DNA of 64,000 bases from Chrysoperla carnea. Its lineage: Eukaryota > Arthropoda > Insecta > Neuroptera > Chrysopidae. Both the position numbers and the translations under genes were made by a program. The stretch lies in NCBI RefSeq assembly GCF_905475395.1, contig NC_058337.1, positions 100,620,368-100,684,367 of the forward strand, in the 5' to 3' direction. This document shows positions 39,701-49,457 of this stretch, piece after piece. How positions within the stretch are numbered: position 1 is the stretch's first letter; each line of letters begins with the position of its first letter. Below the pieces are notes generated by a model. It had not been told where the DNA came from, did no database searches, and saw only the letters and a program-made list of their open reading frames with translations.

Positions 39701-42700
39701 ATATTCTCAAAGTATTGTCATAAGCGCGTATCAATTGTTGTTATTATGATTAATAATACGAAATAACAGATAAATACGAAACTATTCCAAAATTTTCCAG
39801 CATTTATTGGAAACTTAAAAATATTTTTATTGGAATAGAGTACACGTATATTGTGATTTTCAATGAAACACAGTGTTAGATAAATTGCGCCCACATCTCT
39901 CGGTTGGATCACCAAACCATAAAATTTCGAATTCAATGACCCGATGTGGGCTCCTTGGCATGGTCCTTTGATGTGAAAAACAATTTGAGATTAACAATTT
40001 CTCAAATTTCATTCATAAATAACGTAATAAAATACAAAATGATGGTGTTCGTTGTCTATTATTATTATTAATAACCGGTCGAATGTATCAGACTTTATTT
40101 GAATATCAATTCTGCTGTGAATTATTCGCCAGCTTATCATCTATCAAAATTCTTCAAATGCAGCTGATTTTTTGAGCTTTCATTGATTTTCAACCGTGAA
40201 TATGTGGCTAAAGACAACTTAAATTGCATTTTGAAAATAAAAACAATACAAAAAAACTTTGACAACATTTCCTCAAACATACATTTCAATATAACTAATG
40301 CATGATTTTTTAATTTCAATGCATTTTTCCAATTTTCTTGTGATATCTTGTGTGAGTGATGAAAATAGGTCTAGGTAATTTCAAAACTTTAAATAATTTA
40401 TGCTTGAAATAAATTTTTTTTTTAATTTTTGTTAATTTTATTATTGTATAAAAATTTTAAGGTAGGTAATGTAAAAAATTTTCAAGGAAATTAGTCTTTA
40501 GAAAAATTTGCATGATAATTTTCTATTTATATTTTGGTTGTGGAAAAAGCACTATTACCCGAAGCTTAATTTTTTTTCTGTTGCTAAAATAGAACAAATC
40601 TACTTTCTAAAAATTTCTTCCTATGCAAAAATAAAAATGTTTCAATCTATATACTGATTTTTTTTTATCATTTTATTTTTAAATTAATTATTTAAATATC
40701 GCTAAATTAGATTCTACAATTTTTATAAAAAAAATTGTTGCTATAATTTAATAATAATTAACAGAGGATTCGGACATGGATCGAATTTTCAAGTTACCCA
40801 CAACAACATTCATCGGCGGTGATAAAGAAAAAGCTTTACCTTTACGAGAAATTTTAAGTCGTTTAGAAACAGCATACTGCCGTCATATTGGTGTTGAGTT
40901 CATGTTTATTAATTCATTGGAACAATGTAACTGGATTCGTCAAAAATTGGAAACACCCGGTATTATGGAAATCAGCAACGATCAAAAGCGTTTAATTTTG
41001 GCTCGATTAACTAGAGCCACAGGGTAAAATACATGTATTTTTTATTGATCCAGGAAAATAAATAAAAACAAGTGAAAACAAACAATTGACTGAGTTTATT
41101 GTTGAAATACCATGCATAGTCAGTGTTGATTTCTTTATCACATAACACATGTATAGACAGTATGTATAAAATGTATAGACAGTGTCATACATTGCGCACT
41201 CATTTGTTTTTTTGACGTCACGTAAATAACAAAAGATATTCACTTTTAAACAAACACACATACAACATACAAATACTATAAAATTTGCACCTAATTATCG
41301 CCCTCGTGGGTAAACAGTGATGTTTACAAAAAAATGTTTCAAACAAAAGTTTTTTATTTTTTTATAAGGAACATTTTTTACATTTAAACTTTTGTTCTAT
41401 CTCTAACGGTTTACAAAATGGGTCCTACGGACCCAAGATCCAATTGACCTATGATGCTCATTTACGAACTTAGCCTCACTTTTTACGTCCTGAGTAAGCT
41501 GTAAAAATTTCAGCTCGATATCTTTTTTCGTTTTTGAGTTATCGTGACCACAGACGGACGGACGGACGGACAACCGGAAATGGACTAATTAGGTGTTTTT
41601 ATGAACAGCTATGACAAAATTTTTTTCCTAGCATCATTATTTTTAAGCGTTACAAACTTGGGACTAAACTTAATATACTATGTATATTTCATATATGCAT
41701 GGTATAAATATATTAAATGAAATAGTTTAAATATTTAGAGATAATGTTTTACGCAAATATCAGTCGCAATGTACGAGTATGATATCCACTGTGACTTAAG
41801 AATTTTATTAGGAGTTAAATTTTTGGAATTTTAGCTTAGTTTTCAAGAATTGAAGACTGAAAATAAAATAAATATTAAAAGCTTTGTCAAAATTTTCAAC
41901 ATCTGGTAAATTCTTTCAATGTTAAATATATATTTTCATGGATTGTAATTTAAAAATGTTTTAAAATTTGTTCTGAAATGAATAATTTCAATTCTATTTT
42001 AGTTTTGAAGGATTCTTAGCCCGTAAATGGTCCAGTGAAAAACGTTTCGGTTTAGAAGGTTGTGAAATTTTAATTCCTGCTATGAAACAGGTTATTGACA
42101 AGAGCACGGAATTGGGTGTGGAGAGTGTTGTTATGGGTATGCCACATCGTGGACGATTGAATGTTTTAGCCAATGTTTGTAGAAAACCTTTACATCAACT
42201 TTTCACTCAATTTGCTGGTTTGGAAGCTGCTGATGATGTAAGTTTGATTCAATAATACACTAAAAATGCAGAGAAGCTAAATAATTATATGTTATTACCA
42301 AAATAAATATCGATAAATAAATCATATCGAGTCAGTTTTTTAATTGGTTTTGGAATTTGCAATTAACTCCTTTTTTACAAACTTTCGGAATAAAGTGTCG
42401 ATTGCACGTAATGATATATACGGACGGGCAACGGGACTCGAAATAAGGCCGCAAAAATATTCAAATTTGCGCAATCCTTATTCTAATTAAATTTTTTTTT
42501 AAATCTTTTTTTTATTAGAATATTATAAAAATTAATAATAATTCAAATATTTCTTAGGGTTCTGGTGATGTCAAATATCATCTTGGCACATACATTGAAC
42601 GTTTAAATCGTGTGACAAACAAAAATATTCGGTTAGCTGTTGTAGCTAATCCATCACATTTGGAAGCTGTTGATCCAGTTGTACAAGGCAAAACACGTGC

Positions 42701-45700
42701 TGAACAATTTTACCGTGGTGATGGTGAAGGCAAAAAAGTCATGTCTATTCTTTTGCACGGTGACGCTGCATTTTGTGGCCAAGGTGTTGTTTTTGAAACA
42801 ATGCACTTGTCAGACTTACCAGACTATACAACTCATGGTACAGTCCACATTGTTGCTAATAATCAAATTGGTTTCACAACTGATCCACGGCATTCAAGAT
42901 CATCACCATACTGTACTGACGTTGCACGTGTTGTAAACGCTCCCATCTTTCATGTTAACGGTGACGATCCCGAAGCTGTTATGCATGTGTGCAACATCGC
43001 TGCTGAATGGCGTGCCACGTTCCATAAAGATGTTGTTATTGATATTGTATCCTATCGACGTAATGGACACAACGAAATTGATGAACCGATGTTCACACAA
43101 CCGCTGATGTACAGGCGAATCAAGGAAACCCCACCAGGTAATTATTACGAATAAACAATTATTCCTTAAAAACAAACAAAAAATTAAATGTTTTCTCTTT
43201 GTAATATTATTGTAGATTAATTTGAAATTTTTATTATTTGCAGTCTTGGACAAGTACGCTCAGCAACTTATCAGTGAAGGGGTCGTTACCGAAGATGAAG
43301 TGAAAGATGTTCGCGAAAAGTATGAAAAAATTTGTGAAGAAGCACACGTAAACGCTCGTAAAGAAACACACATCAAATACAAGGATTGGTTGGATTCACC
43401 ATGGTCTGGTTTCTTTGAAGGCAAAGATCCAATGAAAGTATCACCAACCGGTATAAATGAAGAAACTTTAGTACATATTGGTAAACGATTCTCTAGCCCA
43501 CCACCAAATGCCGCTGAATTCGTTATTCATCGTGGTATTGAACGTATTTTGAAAGCACGTATGGATATGGTTAATGACCGTGTTATCGATTGGGCATTAG
43601 GTGAAGCAATGGCATTTGGATCATTGCTTAAAGAAGGTATTCACGTACGTTTATCTGGTCAAGACGTTGAACGTGGTACATTCAGTCATCGGCATCACGT
43701 TTTACACCACCAGAACGTAGACAAAGCTACATACAAACCACTATGTAATTTGTACCCAGATCAAGCACCATATACTGTGTGTAACAGCTCACTTAGTGAG
43801 TATGGTGTACTTGGATTTGAATTAGGTTACAGTATGACGAATCCCAATGCTCTCGTTATTTGGGAAGCTCAGTTTGGTGACTTCAACAATACTGCGCAAT
43901 GTATTATTGATCAATTCATCAGTAGTGGTCAAGCAAAATGGGTACGACAAAGTGGTTTAGTTATGTTACAGCCACATGGTCTTGAAGGCATGGGTCCTGA
44001 ACATTCATCAGCACGTCTTGAACGTTTCTTACAAATGTCTGCCGACGATCCAGATTATTTCCCACCAGAAAGTGAACAATTTGCAATTAGACAATTACAT
44101 GATATCAATTGGATTGTAGCAAATTGTACAACACCAGCTAATTTATTCCATATTTTACGCAGACAAATTGCACTACCGTTCCGTAAACCATTAATTATTA
44201 TGACACCAAAGTCGTTATTACGACATCCTGAAGCGAAAAGTTCATTCGATGATATGATTGAAGGTACCGAATTTAAAAGAATTATTCCAGACGAATCTGC
44301 TGCTAGTCAGAATCCCTCATCGGTGAAAAAATTAATATTCTGTTCAGGAAAAGTGTATTATGACTTGAAGAAAGCAAGAGAAGATCGTAAATTAGAAAAT
44401 GATATTGCTATTACACGGGTTGAACAGGTATGTATAATTTTATGGGCAATTTATTCCTTCAAAATTCTTTGGGAAAAAATAATTTTGATATAAGAGACAA
44501 TCCATACAATTTCGAAAAGTTTTTTAAAGCATCTTTAAGTCAGAATACCATGTAACATAATATATTTTTATCAATATTTGATGTATCCGGTTTTATATAC
44601 TAGCATCTAATAGAGTCATTAACTACGATTCATGAGTTATGATCAAATTGTTAGAATTCTAACAACAATTTTAGTCTAATCTGATCAATTTCACTTGAAA
44701 AAAACGTCATTCTTTTTTGTATAGATCAGATTCCCAATTTTTTCGGCGTGTTCAAGAATAATCAATAATCTTTACTCTATTGATCAAATTTGTGTTATAT
44801 TTTTATCTATTATAAAATATTTGTGTTTGTACAAGTATCACTAAAAACTACTGAGCCGATTTTGACTAATTTATATGATTAAAACATAATGATTGGACTT
44901 AACAACCGGGTCTATATTTTAACTTCCTATGATTGGTAGAAGCCGAACTATAAAACCATATTATTCACACTCGTTACGTATTATGTAAACCAAAGACTTT
45001 TTTGGAATAAAAACAACTCGACAGAAAAACTACCCGGTGACAAAACAACTCAAACAAAATTTCCATGGTCAAAAAGTGCTAAGTTCACGAAAGATTTTCG
45101 ATCTGAAAAATATTCAATCCGTTTGAGTTTTTATTGAGAAAATTTTTACTTTTTATTAATACTATTCTTTATTATTTATAGATTTCACCTTTCCCTTATG
45201 ACCTCATTAAAAAAGAATGTAACAAATATCCAAATGCTCAATTATGCTGGACCCAAGAAGAACATAAAAATCAAGGTGCATGGACCTATGTACAACCTCG
45301 TTTCAAGACAGCATTGAATGGTGCAAAAGAAGTCAGGTAATTAATGCAGTATAATTAATTTAATTTCTTTTTACCAAATTAGTAAAAAATAGTGTGTTTG
45401 AATATTTTCAGAAAAAGTAGGTAGTCACATTTTTCGAATCTTAATAAAATCAAATATTATTTTTTATAAAATAAAAATCAGTCAAACACCCTATATTTTC
45501 AAAAATTGATATTATGGTTTTAAATACATTTTGCATGGGAATTTATTATTTTGTGTGGGGGATTCAATTTTATGTAGTTTGTTTTGTTTTTATCGTATAT
45601 TACGTACCTTGACTAACAATTTTGGTCCGTCTTTTTTTTTTAAATGAAAATTCTATGCTGCAAATCGAAAAAAGTTCAAACAATTAAATGAGATGACCTG

Positions 45701-48700
45701 AAAGTAATTTTGAATCATGGATGATAAAGAAAATTATTGAGTTAAAATATCTCGGATCGAATTCTATATTAAGAGGATCTTTTAATAGTTCTTTTAAAAT
45801 TTCATGTCATATAATTTAATATTCTGCTATATACTTAAAAATTTTCTTAATAAATCTATCACACGGTTCAGAAAATATAAAATCTTATAAAAACTCATTG
45901 AAAAGTTCAAAAGGGGACCATTTGACAAAGTTATTGACTTTAGGCTCATTTAATCAAAAGCAAAGTATATTAGTTATTAAGTGATAAGAGAAAAAGTATT
46001 CCTTATAAAATAACAACCAACTTATGTAAAATTAATAAAAAAACAAAAAGATAAGAGAAGATTCTACAAAAAATTAAATGGAAAATTATCGCGTTGTGTA
46101 GAATTGGAATCGATTTGGTTTTTAGTTAAACATTAAAAAGAATATCTCCTAATCAGTTATGAACAAGAGTTGACTTTTAAATGCTTATAAATGTCAAGGT
46201 CGAATTATCAAGTTCACTATAAATATACCCTCTGGATCTGTATCGGAACCGAAATGTAGGATCTTGCTCCTACATATGAAAATTTATTTCATAGTATTAC
46301 ATTCGCAGCAAAATAAAAATTTGGAAATGCAGTTTTGGGCAAAATTAAAGTTCATTTATAAGCGAGTCAGACAAAACTAACTGAAGCAAAGAATTTTCAT
46401 TTCATGCACAGGGAAATACAAATTTGGAAATACAATTTTGGGCAAAATTAAAGTTGATTTATAAAAGCGAAGCATAAATTAAAATCATATGCAAAAAATC
46501 GCTTCAACTAACCAAATTGCTAATAATTGATTTTTTAGTCACGATGATTCGTCAAACGGTGATAGTTGGCTTTCAAAATTATTTGGGCGTAGTAAATCAT
46601 CTCCGCCACCGCCACCACCAGAACCAACGCCAGAAAACGACATTATTGATGAATCAAAGCAAAAACCTAGAGTTGTTAGGTGAGCTTTTTCAATTCATGT
46701 TGGTGGCAATACGATTGAGTACAAATTTTATTTTTATTTCACTTTATTTTGAGGCCAGCTTAACACCTCTAGGTTATTTAGATTCTAGGTTATTTTTATA
46801 CAAAAGTATCGATTTTAAGAAATATTTTAATACGTTTCATATCTTATATATATCATTTAAATTTTGAAGAAAAATAATTACGCGAGAATTTTAGAAAATA
46901 ATCAAAAAATTTAATAAAAAAAGTGGGGTGTGTTTCCAAAGTAAAATATTTTTATATTTATTTCCTAAAAATGACGACGCGTAAACTACAACATTGAAAA
47001 TTTGTTACTGACAATTTTAATTTATTGCTTTGAAAAACAAGAGCCCTTCAGGATATAAAAATTCAAATTTTAACAATAAGCAAGATTCAAAATTGCAGCA
47101 AATTAGGAAAATTTTGAGGAAAGTTTTTCAAACGAAAATTGTTCGTATCAAAAGACGGTATCCCATAGACACTTTAAATTGAACCTTTTGACCTTCATGG
47201 CCTAGTTAAACTCATTTTTGCTACTGGTAAGAGGTAGATTATTTTAAATTAGAAAAATTTCACTGATGAAAAACCTAATATTTTTAATATATCTGTAGAT
47301 AAAAATGTCTTGGAATTATAACCTTGTTTGGTCATAAGATAGGGTTTTGGGATGCTCTTTTTTTACTTCCTTTCTTTTAACTCGTAGTATCTACGTGTCT
47401 GATCGATTTTTAACCCTTTTCCCGCGATACAATAGAGCTGAAACTTTACAAGCAGACTCGTGGCACCGATAAAAAATTATAAAAAAAATGCGAGTTTTAA
47501 CATAAGCGGCCTCTTATTATTGAAACATTTTTATGCAAATTTTCTCCATAAGTGAATTAAATACTTATTTTCATGGTTAATAAGTTAATTGTAATGAAAA
47601 TGTAATATAAAAATTATATATTTGCAACATTTGTTTCGAGATACAAGTCTCTTTTCTTCATGCCAAAATTATAAATCTCATTACTTCCCAAAACGCAACT
47701 ATTATGATGAAAAGTATAATTTATAATTAATAATTATTGGGCCATAGCACGATTTAAAGACTAACTGGTTTAAAGCACTCATGTCAAGATACGTTTTCAA
47801 TTAATTAGTTTTTTTATAGTTATAATACAATAAATTTGCATAGGCTAAATGTTTATTAAAATCGAAACTTTTAAAGGATATATATATATCATAATTTTGC
47901 TTTATGATGCTAATCGGTGTGTTTGTTGTTTATTATTTCTAACCATTACAAACTTTAGATCAAATTTACATCAAAAATACTTCCGTACATATCACCAGGC
48001 TGTAAAAAATGTATTTTATTTTGGGAAACTTTTATATGTTTAATAAATTGTGTACCTGTTCAGAATTAACCACAAAATAACAAATGTTAACCAATGTTAC
48101 TTCACTTTTGATGCTCAAACGATGATAATTATATTATTGTAGTACATATTTTAATACTTTACAAGACGGTACGAAAAATTACTGATTTGAGAGACAATAT
48201 AAAAAAATAACATAGCAGATTTAAATATAGGAATTCGTCATCTTTTGCTAAAATTGTAGGTAGTAGCAAAAATCGTGATTTTTACTAACATTGTTGCTAG
48301 TAAAAAAACCGTGAAGGTAGCTTTCATAATTCATTTATCCACCATTTTCTAAGTATATTTTTCTACATTTCTTAGAGTTTAAAAAAAAATTGAATCGATT
48401 TTTAAATTAGATTGACTTAGTTCGATATAGTAAGTGAAGAGAATGGCTGGAAATTTCATTCACTCTCTCAGACATAGAGACCTAAATGTCAGTGATAGCT
48501 TGCGGTATGTTTAACATTGTCAAATTTTATTTTGGCCCAAGGCCTTCGGACAATCTGTGTACACTATGGATTTCATTCATATAGCCCAAAAAAAAAAAAA
48601 AATATACTTGGAACTTAGTCTGTCTACTACCTTCAACATTGGTTAATGAATATCGGATTTTAGGAATATAAGGCGTAAGTGATTTCTCAAGCTCAATTGT

Positions 48701-49446
48701 TAATTTCAATCACAATAATATGAAAATTCCCTCTTCGGTATTTGTCACAAACAATGTTGAAGCCAATGAATGGCCATTTAGAATTATTTTGTGAAAAATA
48801 TTACCGCAAATGTCAAACTGTTCAACTTTGATCAAATTTATCCTCATTAAATTTCGATTTCGCCCCAATTTCAACTACCATGCAGTCATCAGTTTGAATT
48901 AGCTAGGTATGCACGTGCAGCTCATCACCAAATTAACAAGTAACATACAGCTTAAAAGTAATTACGATTAGTTAATTCATACTTATGAAGACTATATGAT
49001 AGTCGAAATATGTATTTATACAATACAAAAATTGATCTAGGATCAAAATGGATCAAAAACGAAATATGCTCGAGTTTATTAGAAACATTTATTGTTTTTG
49101 ATAATACTTATAACACATATATCCTGTTCCAAGAAGATGACTTAATGAATATATGTACAAATTTTAATCGCTTGAGCATGAAAATGTGAAGTTGCAACTA
49201 AATGTCACATAACCTACGTATCGTAATATAAAAATAAACTATTGGCTTTATAAAGATGGAATTTAATAATTTTTCATGCATGATTAATTTATCAGTAATT
49301 TATTTGCTATTCGTAAAATTTAATAATAAAATAATTTTTGTTTCAGTTATGCTGGCAGACCCACAGGTGCAAGTCCTGCAACTGGTAGTAAAATGCAACA
49401 TCTTAAAGAATTAGCCAATTTACTTGAGGAATCAATGTCCTGTTAA
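24599..49446 (+). CDS. Ogdh: 2-oxoglutarate dehydrogenase E1, mitochondrial; alternatively spliced
   Basis: Thiamine-diphosphate E1 subunit of the 2-oxoglutarate dehydrogenase complex. It decarboxylates 2-oxoglutarate and passes the succinyl group to the E2 lipoyl arm in the TCA cycle, in the mitochondrial matrix. Coding exons: 24599-24721, 25142-25270, 32210-32407, then either 35722-35842 or 39265-39367, 40765-41023, 42003-42237, 42558-43137, 43244-44427, 45182-45336, optional 46539-46679, and 49347-49446. Phases agree throughout. With the 39265 exon and no cassette the protein is 1021 residues, close to human OGDH (1023). Residues 1-41 are basic, like a mitochondrial presequence. The ThDP motif runs from GDAAF (about residue 417) to NNQIGFTT (about 450). 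[31 protein letters not shown] and [11 protein letters not shown] are all intact. Introns reach 6.9 kb and are full of repeats. Confidence 0.97.
25142..25270 (+). CDS. Ogdh: Ogdh exon 2: start of the mature enzyme
   Basis: Encodes [20 protein letters not shown] and the following LQDPSSVHA. This is the conserved N-terminal segment of animal OGDH. Phase 0 at both ends. Confidence 0.95.
26020..26145 (+). mobile_element. Hammerhead-bearing repeat, copy 1 (partial)
   Basis: Shares the ribozyme-like block, then ACAAAAAACTGATCTAGG and AAATTGGGGCAAAATTCGAA, with the copies at 48.9 and 63.6 kb. Its left boundary reads AATGAGAACTCTAAGATATT, which appears inverted to the right of the 63.6 kb copy. The left inverted arm of the family is not present. 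Confidence 0.65.
26041..26091 (+). ncRNA. Candidate hammerhead ribozyme, copy 1
   Basis: The conserved core CTGATGA is at 26047-26053. One extra T follows, then stem II GACTAC-TTA-GTAGTC (26055-26069) and GAAA at 26070-26073. The palindrome TACGTA serves as a minimal stem III, followed by T-T at 26080-26081, where cleavage would fall. Stem I is TTCATA (26041-26046) paired with TATAAA (26082-26087), with one mismatch. Small hammerheads with a very short stem III that act as dimers are known from Penelope-like retroelements. Activity here is inferred, not shown. Confidence 0.6.
26236..26376. mobile_element. 141-bp MITE with TA target site
   Basis: GTCCAGTCGACAGGT at the left and ACCTGTCGACTGTAC at the right are inverted with one mismatch and bordered by TA. 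The subterminal GGAAGTAAAC and its inverse also pair partly. No coding capacity. Confidence 0.75.
26700..26782 (+). repeat. Short dispersed repeat, second copy at 52.2 kb
   Basis: AAAGTGTCAACTTTTGTCCC through CCGCCGAGCAGAAAAATAGT matches 52200-52273 (AAAGTGTTAACTTTCGTCCC ... CCGTCGAGCAGAAAAATAGT). The block is richer in G and C than its surroundings. Confidence 0.65.
28617..28770. mobile_element. 154-bp MITE with GGGACCATCCATAAATTACG-type ends
   Basis: Left end GGGGCCATCTATAAATTATG and right end, read inverted, GGGACCATCCATAAATTACG differ at only a few positions. Elements with this terminal sequence are widespread in invertebrates. The interior is two short T-rich and C-rich stretches with no gene. 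Confidence 0.75.
32210..32407 (+). CDS. Ogdh: Ogdh exon 3
   Basis: Begins SWDSFFRH and ends [16 protein letters not shown], phase 0 at both ends. The middle part is a weakly conserved linker rich in Ala and Gly. The acceptor follows a 16-nt T-run. It feeds either of the two alternative exons. Confidence 0.95.
34059..34205 (+). repeat. Dispersed repeat, copy 1 (second copy at 58.9 kb)
   Basis: Shares AAAAAAGC-G-TGTTATAAGT, TTTGA-C-CT, a (CTGT)n or (GT)n run, CTAAACG-ATGAACCGATTT and GGAAAGTGTTTTT with 58893-59040. Units of this type recur in many insect genomes; class unknown. Confidence 0.6.
35136..35276 (+). mobile_element. Small TIR element (MITE), same family as 7.2 kb
   Basis: ACACTCTGTGTCACAAAAAA at the left and TTTTGACATAGAGTGTAC at the right are inverted. 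Internal CATTCTAAGTGATATAGCTA pairs with TAGTAATGTCACTTGGAATG. It lies in the Ogdh intron before exon 4b. Confidence 0.7.
35722..35842 (+). CDS. Ogdh: Ogdh alternative exon 4b (mutually exclusive with 4a)
   Basis: Forty codons plus one base: [19 protein letters not shown], then a basic His-rich stretch [20 protein letters not shown]. It enters in phase 0 and leaves in phase 1, exactly like the exon at 39265. The RGHxxAxLDPLGI core is shared by both, the rest is not. Choosing 4b lengthens the protein by 6 residues and replaces the acidic segment of 4a. Mammalian OGDH has a comparable exon choice at this position. Confidence 0.85.
37065..37455. mobile_element. Foldback element between Ogdh exons 4b and 4a
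   Basis: Outer arms AAGATCGACCTTCACCCATC and GATGAGTGAAGATCGACCTT pair imperfectly. Inner arms AATTAAATTATCTTTC and GAAAGATAATTTAATT, then GATACCAATTTCGATTGGTT and AACCAAACGAAATTGGTATC, pair almost perfectly. The whole is about 390 bp and could form one long intron hairpin. Confidence 0.75.
39265..39367 (+). CDS. Ogdh: Ogdh alternative exon 4a
   Basis: Thirty-four codons plus one base: [20 protein letters not shown], then [14 protein letters not shown]. The A-D-L-D-D acidic cluster aligns with the segment of mammalian exon 4a (D-A-D-L-D) proposed to contribute to calcium sensitivity. It joins to E-D-S-D-M-D of exon 5. This is the form closest to the human canonical sequence. Confidence 0.93.
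40765..41023 (+). CDS. Ogdh: Ogdh exon 5
   Basis: Encodes [20 protein letters not shown], then [20 protein letters not shown] and [11 protein letters not shown]. It starts in phase 1 and ends in phase 2. The last codon is completed by the first base of the exon at 42003. Confidence 0.96.
41070..41706 (+). repeat. R1 dispersed repeat, copy 4 (long)
   Basis: Runs from AAGTGAAAACAAACAATTGA to ATATATGCATGGTATAAA. It contains the internal GGTAAACAGTGATGTTTACA, GGTCCTACGGACCCAAG, GACGGACGGACGGACAACCG and GCGTTACAAACTTGGGACTA blocks. ATACCATGCATA near the left end is the inverse of TATGCATGGTAT at the right end. It lies in the Ogdh intron between exons 5 and 6. Confidence 0.85.
42003..42237 (+). 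CDS. Ogdh: Ogdh exon 6
   Basis: Encodes [20 protein letters not shown] and the active-site loop [17 protein letters not shown]. Ends LEAADD in phase 0 at GTAAGT. Confidence 0.96.
42558..43137 (+). CDS. Ogdh: Ogdh exon 7: thiamine-diphosphate-binding core
   Basis: Starts [18 protein letters not shown]. Contains [45 protein letters not shown] and [19 protein letters not shown]. It also contains [20 protein letters not shown]. The GD(A) ... NN spacing of about 33 residues fits the ThDP and Mg-binding motif. Ends in phase 1. Confidence 0.97.
43244..44427 (+). CDS. Ogdh: Ogdh exon 8: second (pyrimidine-binding) domain
   Basis: The largest exon, 394 codons. Contains [95 protein letters not shown] and [20 protein letters not shown]. 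All are hallmarks of OGDH E1. Ends R-V-E-Q in phase 0. Confidence 0.97.
45182..45336 (+). CDS. Ogdh: Ogdh exon 9
   Basis: Encodes [40 protein letters not shown] and GAKEV. Ends in phase 2 (AG), so either the cassette at 46539 or the last exon at 49347 completes the codon to serine. Confidence 0.95.
46310..46470 (+). repeat. Direct duplication just upstream of the Ogdh cassette exon
   Basis: AAATTTGGAAAT-C followed by TTTTGGGCAAAATTAAAGTT and ATTTATAA occurs twice, about 112 bp apart. The second copy ends some 70 bp before the cassette exon acceptor. Confidence 0.6.
46539..46679 (+). CDS. Ogdh: Ogdh optional cassette exon, proline-rich, 47 residues
   Basis: 141 nt with TTTTTTAG before and GTGAGC after, open in frame, phase 2 at both ends. 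Its inclusion adds exactly 47 residues without a frameshift. The peptide has [39 protein letters not shown] and a basic end before the conserved YAGR. Human OGDH has nothing at this point. Splice sites, open frame and symmetric phase support a real exon; usage and function cannot be read from DNA. Confidence 0.8.
48847..49070 (+). mobile_element. Hammerhead-bearing repeat, copy 2
   Basis: The left arm AAATTTCGATTTCGCCCCAA is the inverse of the AAATTGGGGCAAAAATCGAA right arm of the 63.6 kb copy. Here the right arm has decayed after TGATCTAGGA. The spacer carries TTAATTCATACTTATGAAGA. It lies in the last Ogdh intron, on the coding strand. Confidence 0.65.
48976..49030 (+). ncRNA. Candidate hammerhead ribozyme, copy 2 (core mutated)
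   Basis: Core reads CTTATGA (48982-48988) instead of CTGATGA, so a catalytic G is lost. One extra A follows, then stem II GACTAT-ATG-ATAGTC and GAAA at 49005-49008. Compared with copy 1, the C to T and G to A changes in stem II occur at pairing positions and keep the helix. It is probably inactive but informative about structure. Confidence 0.5.
49347..49446 (+). CDS. Ogdh: Ogdh last exon and stop
   Basis: Encodes [20 protein letters not shown], then [12 protein letters not shown] and TAA at 49444. The YAGR-x-P-x-x-x-P-A-T-G-x-K motif near the C-terminus is typical of animal OGDH. Confidence 0.95.
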
Positions 49447-49447
49447 A

Positions 49448-49457
49448 AATAAATAAA
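49448..49457 (+). terminator. Ogdh: Ogdh polyadenylation signals
   Basis: Two overlapping AATAAA hexamers (49448 and 49452) lie 2 and 6 bases after the stop codon; another AATAAA is at 49766. Use of the first pair would give a very short 3' untranslated region. Confidence 0.5.

Noticed and set aside
42903-43253. 116-codon minus-strand open frame
   Set aside because: Antisense shadow of Ogdh exon 7.
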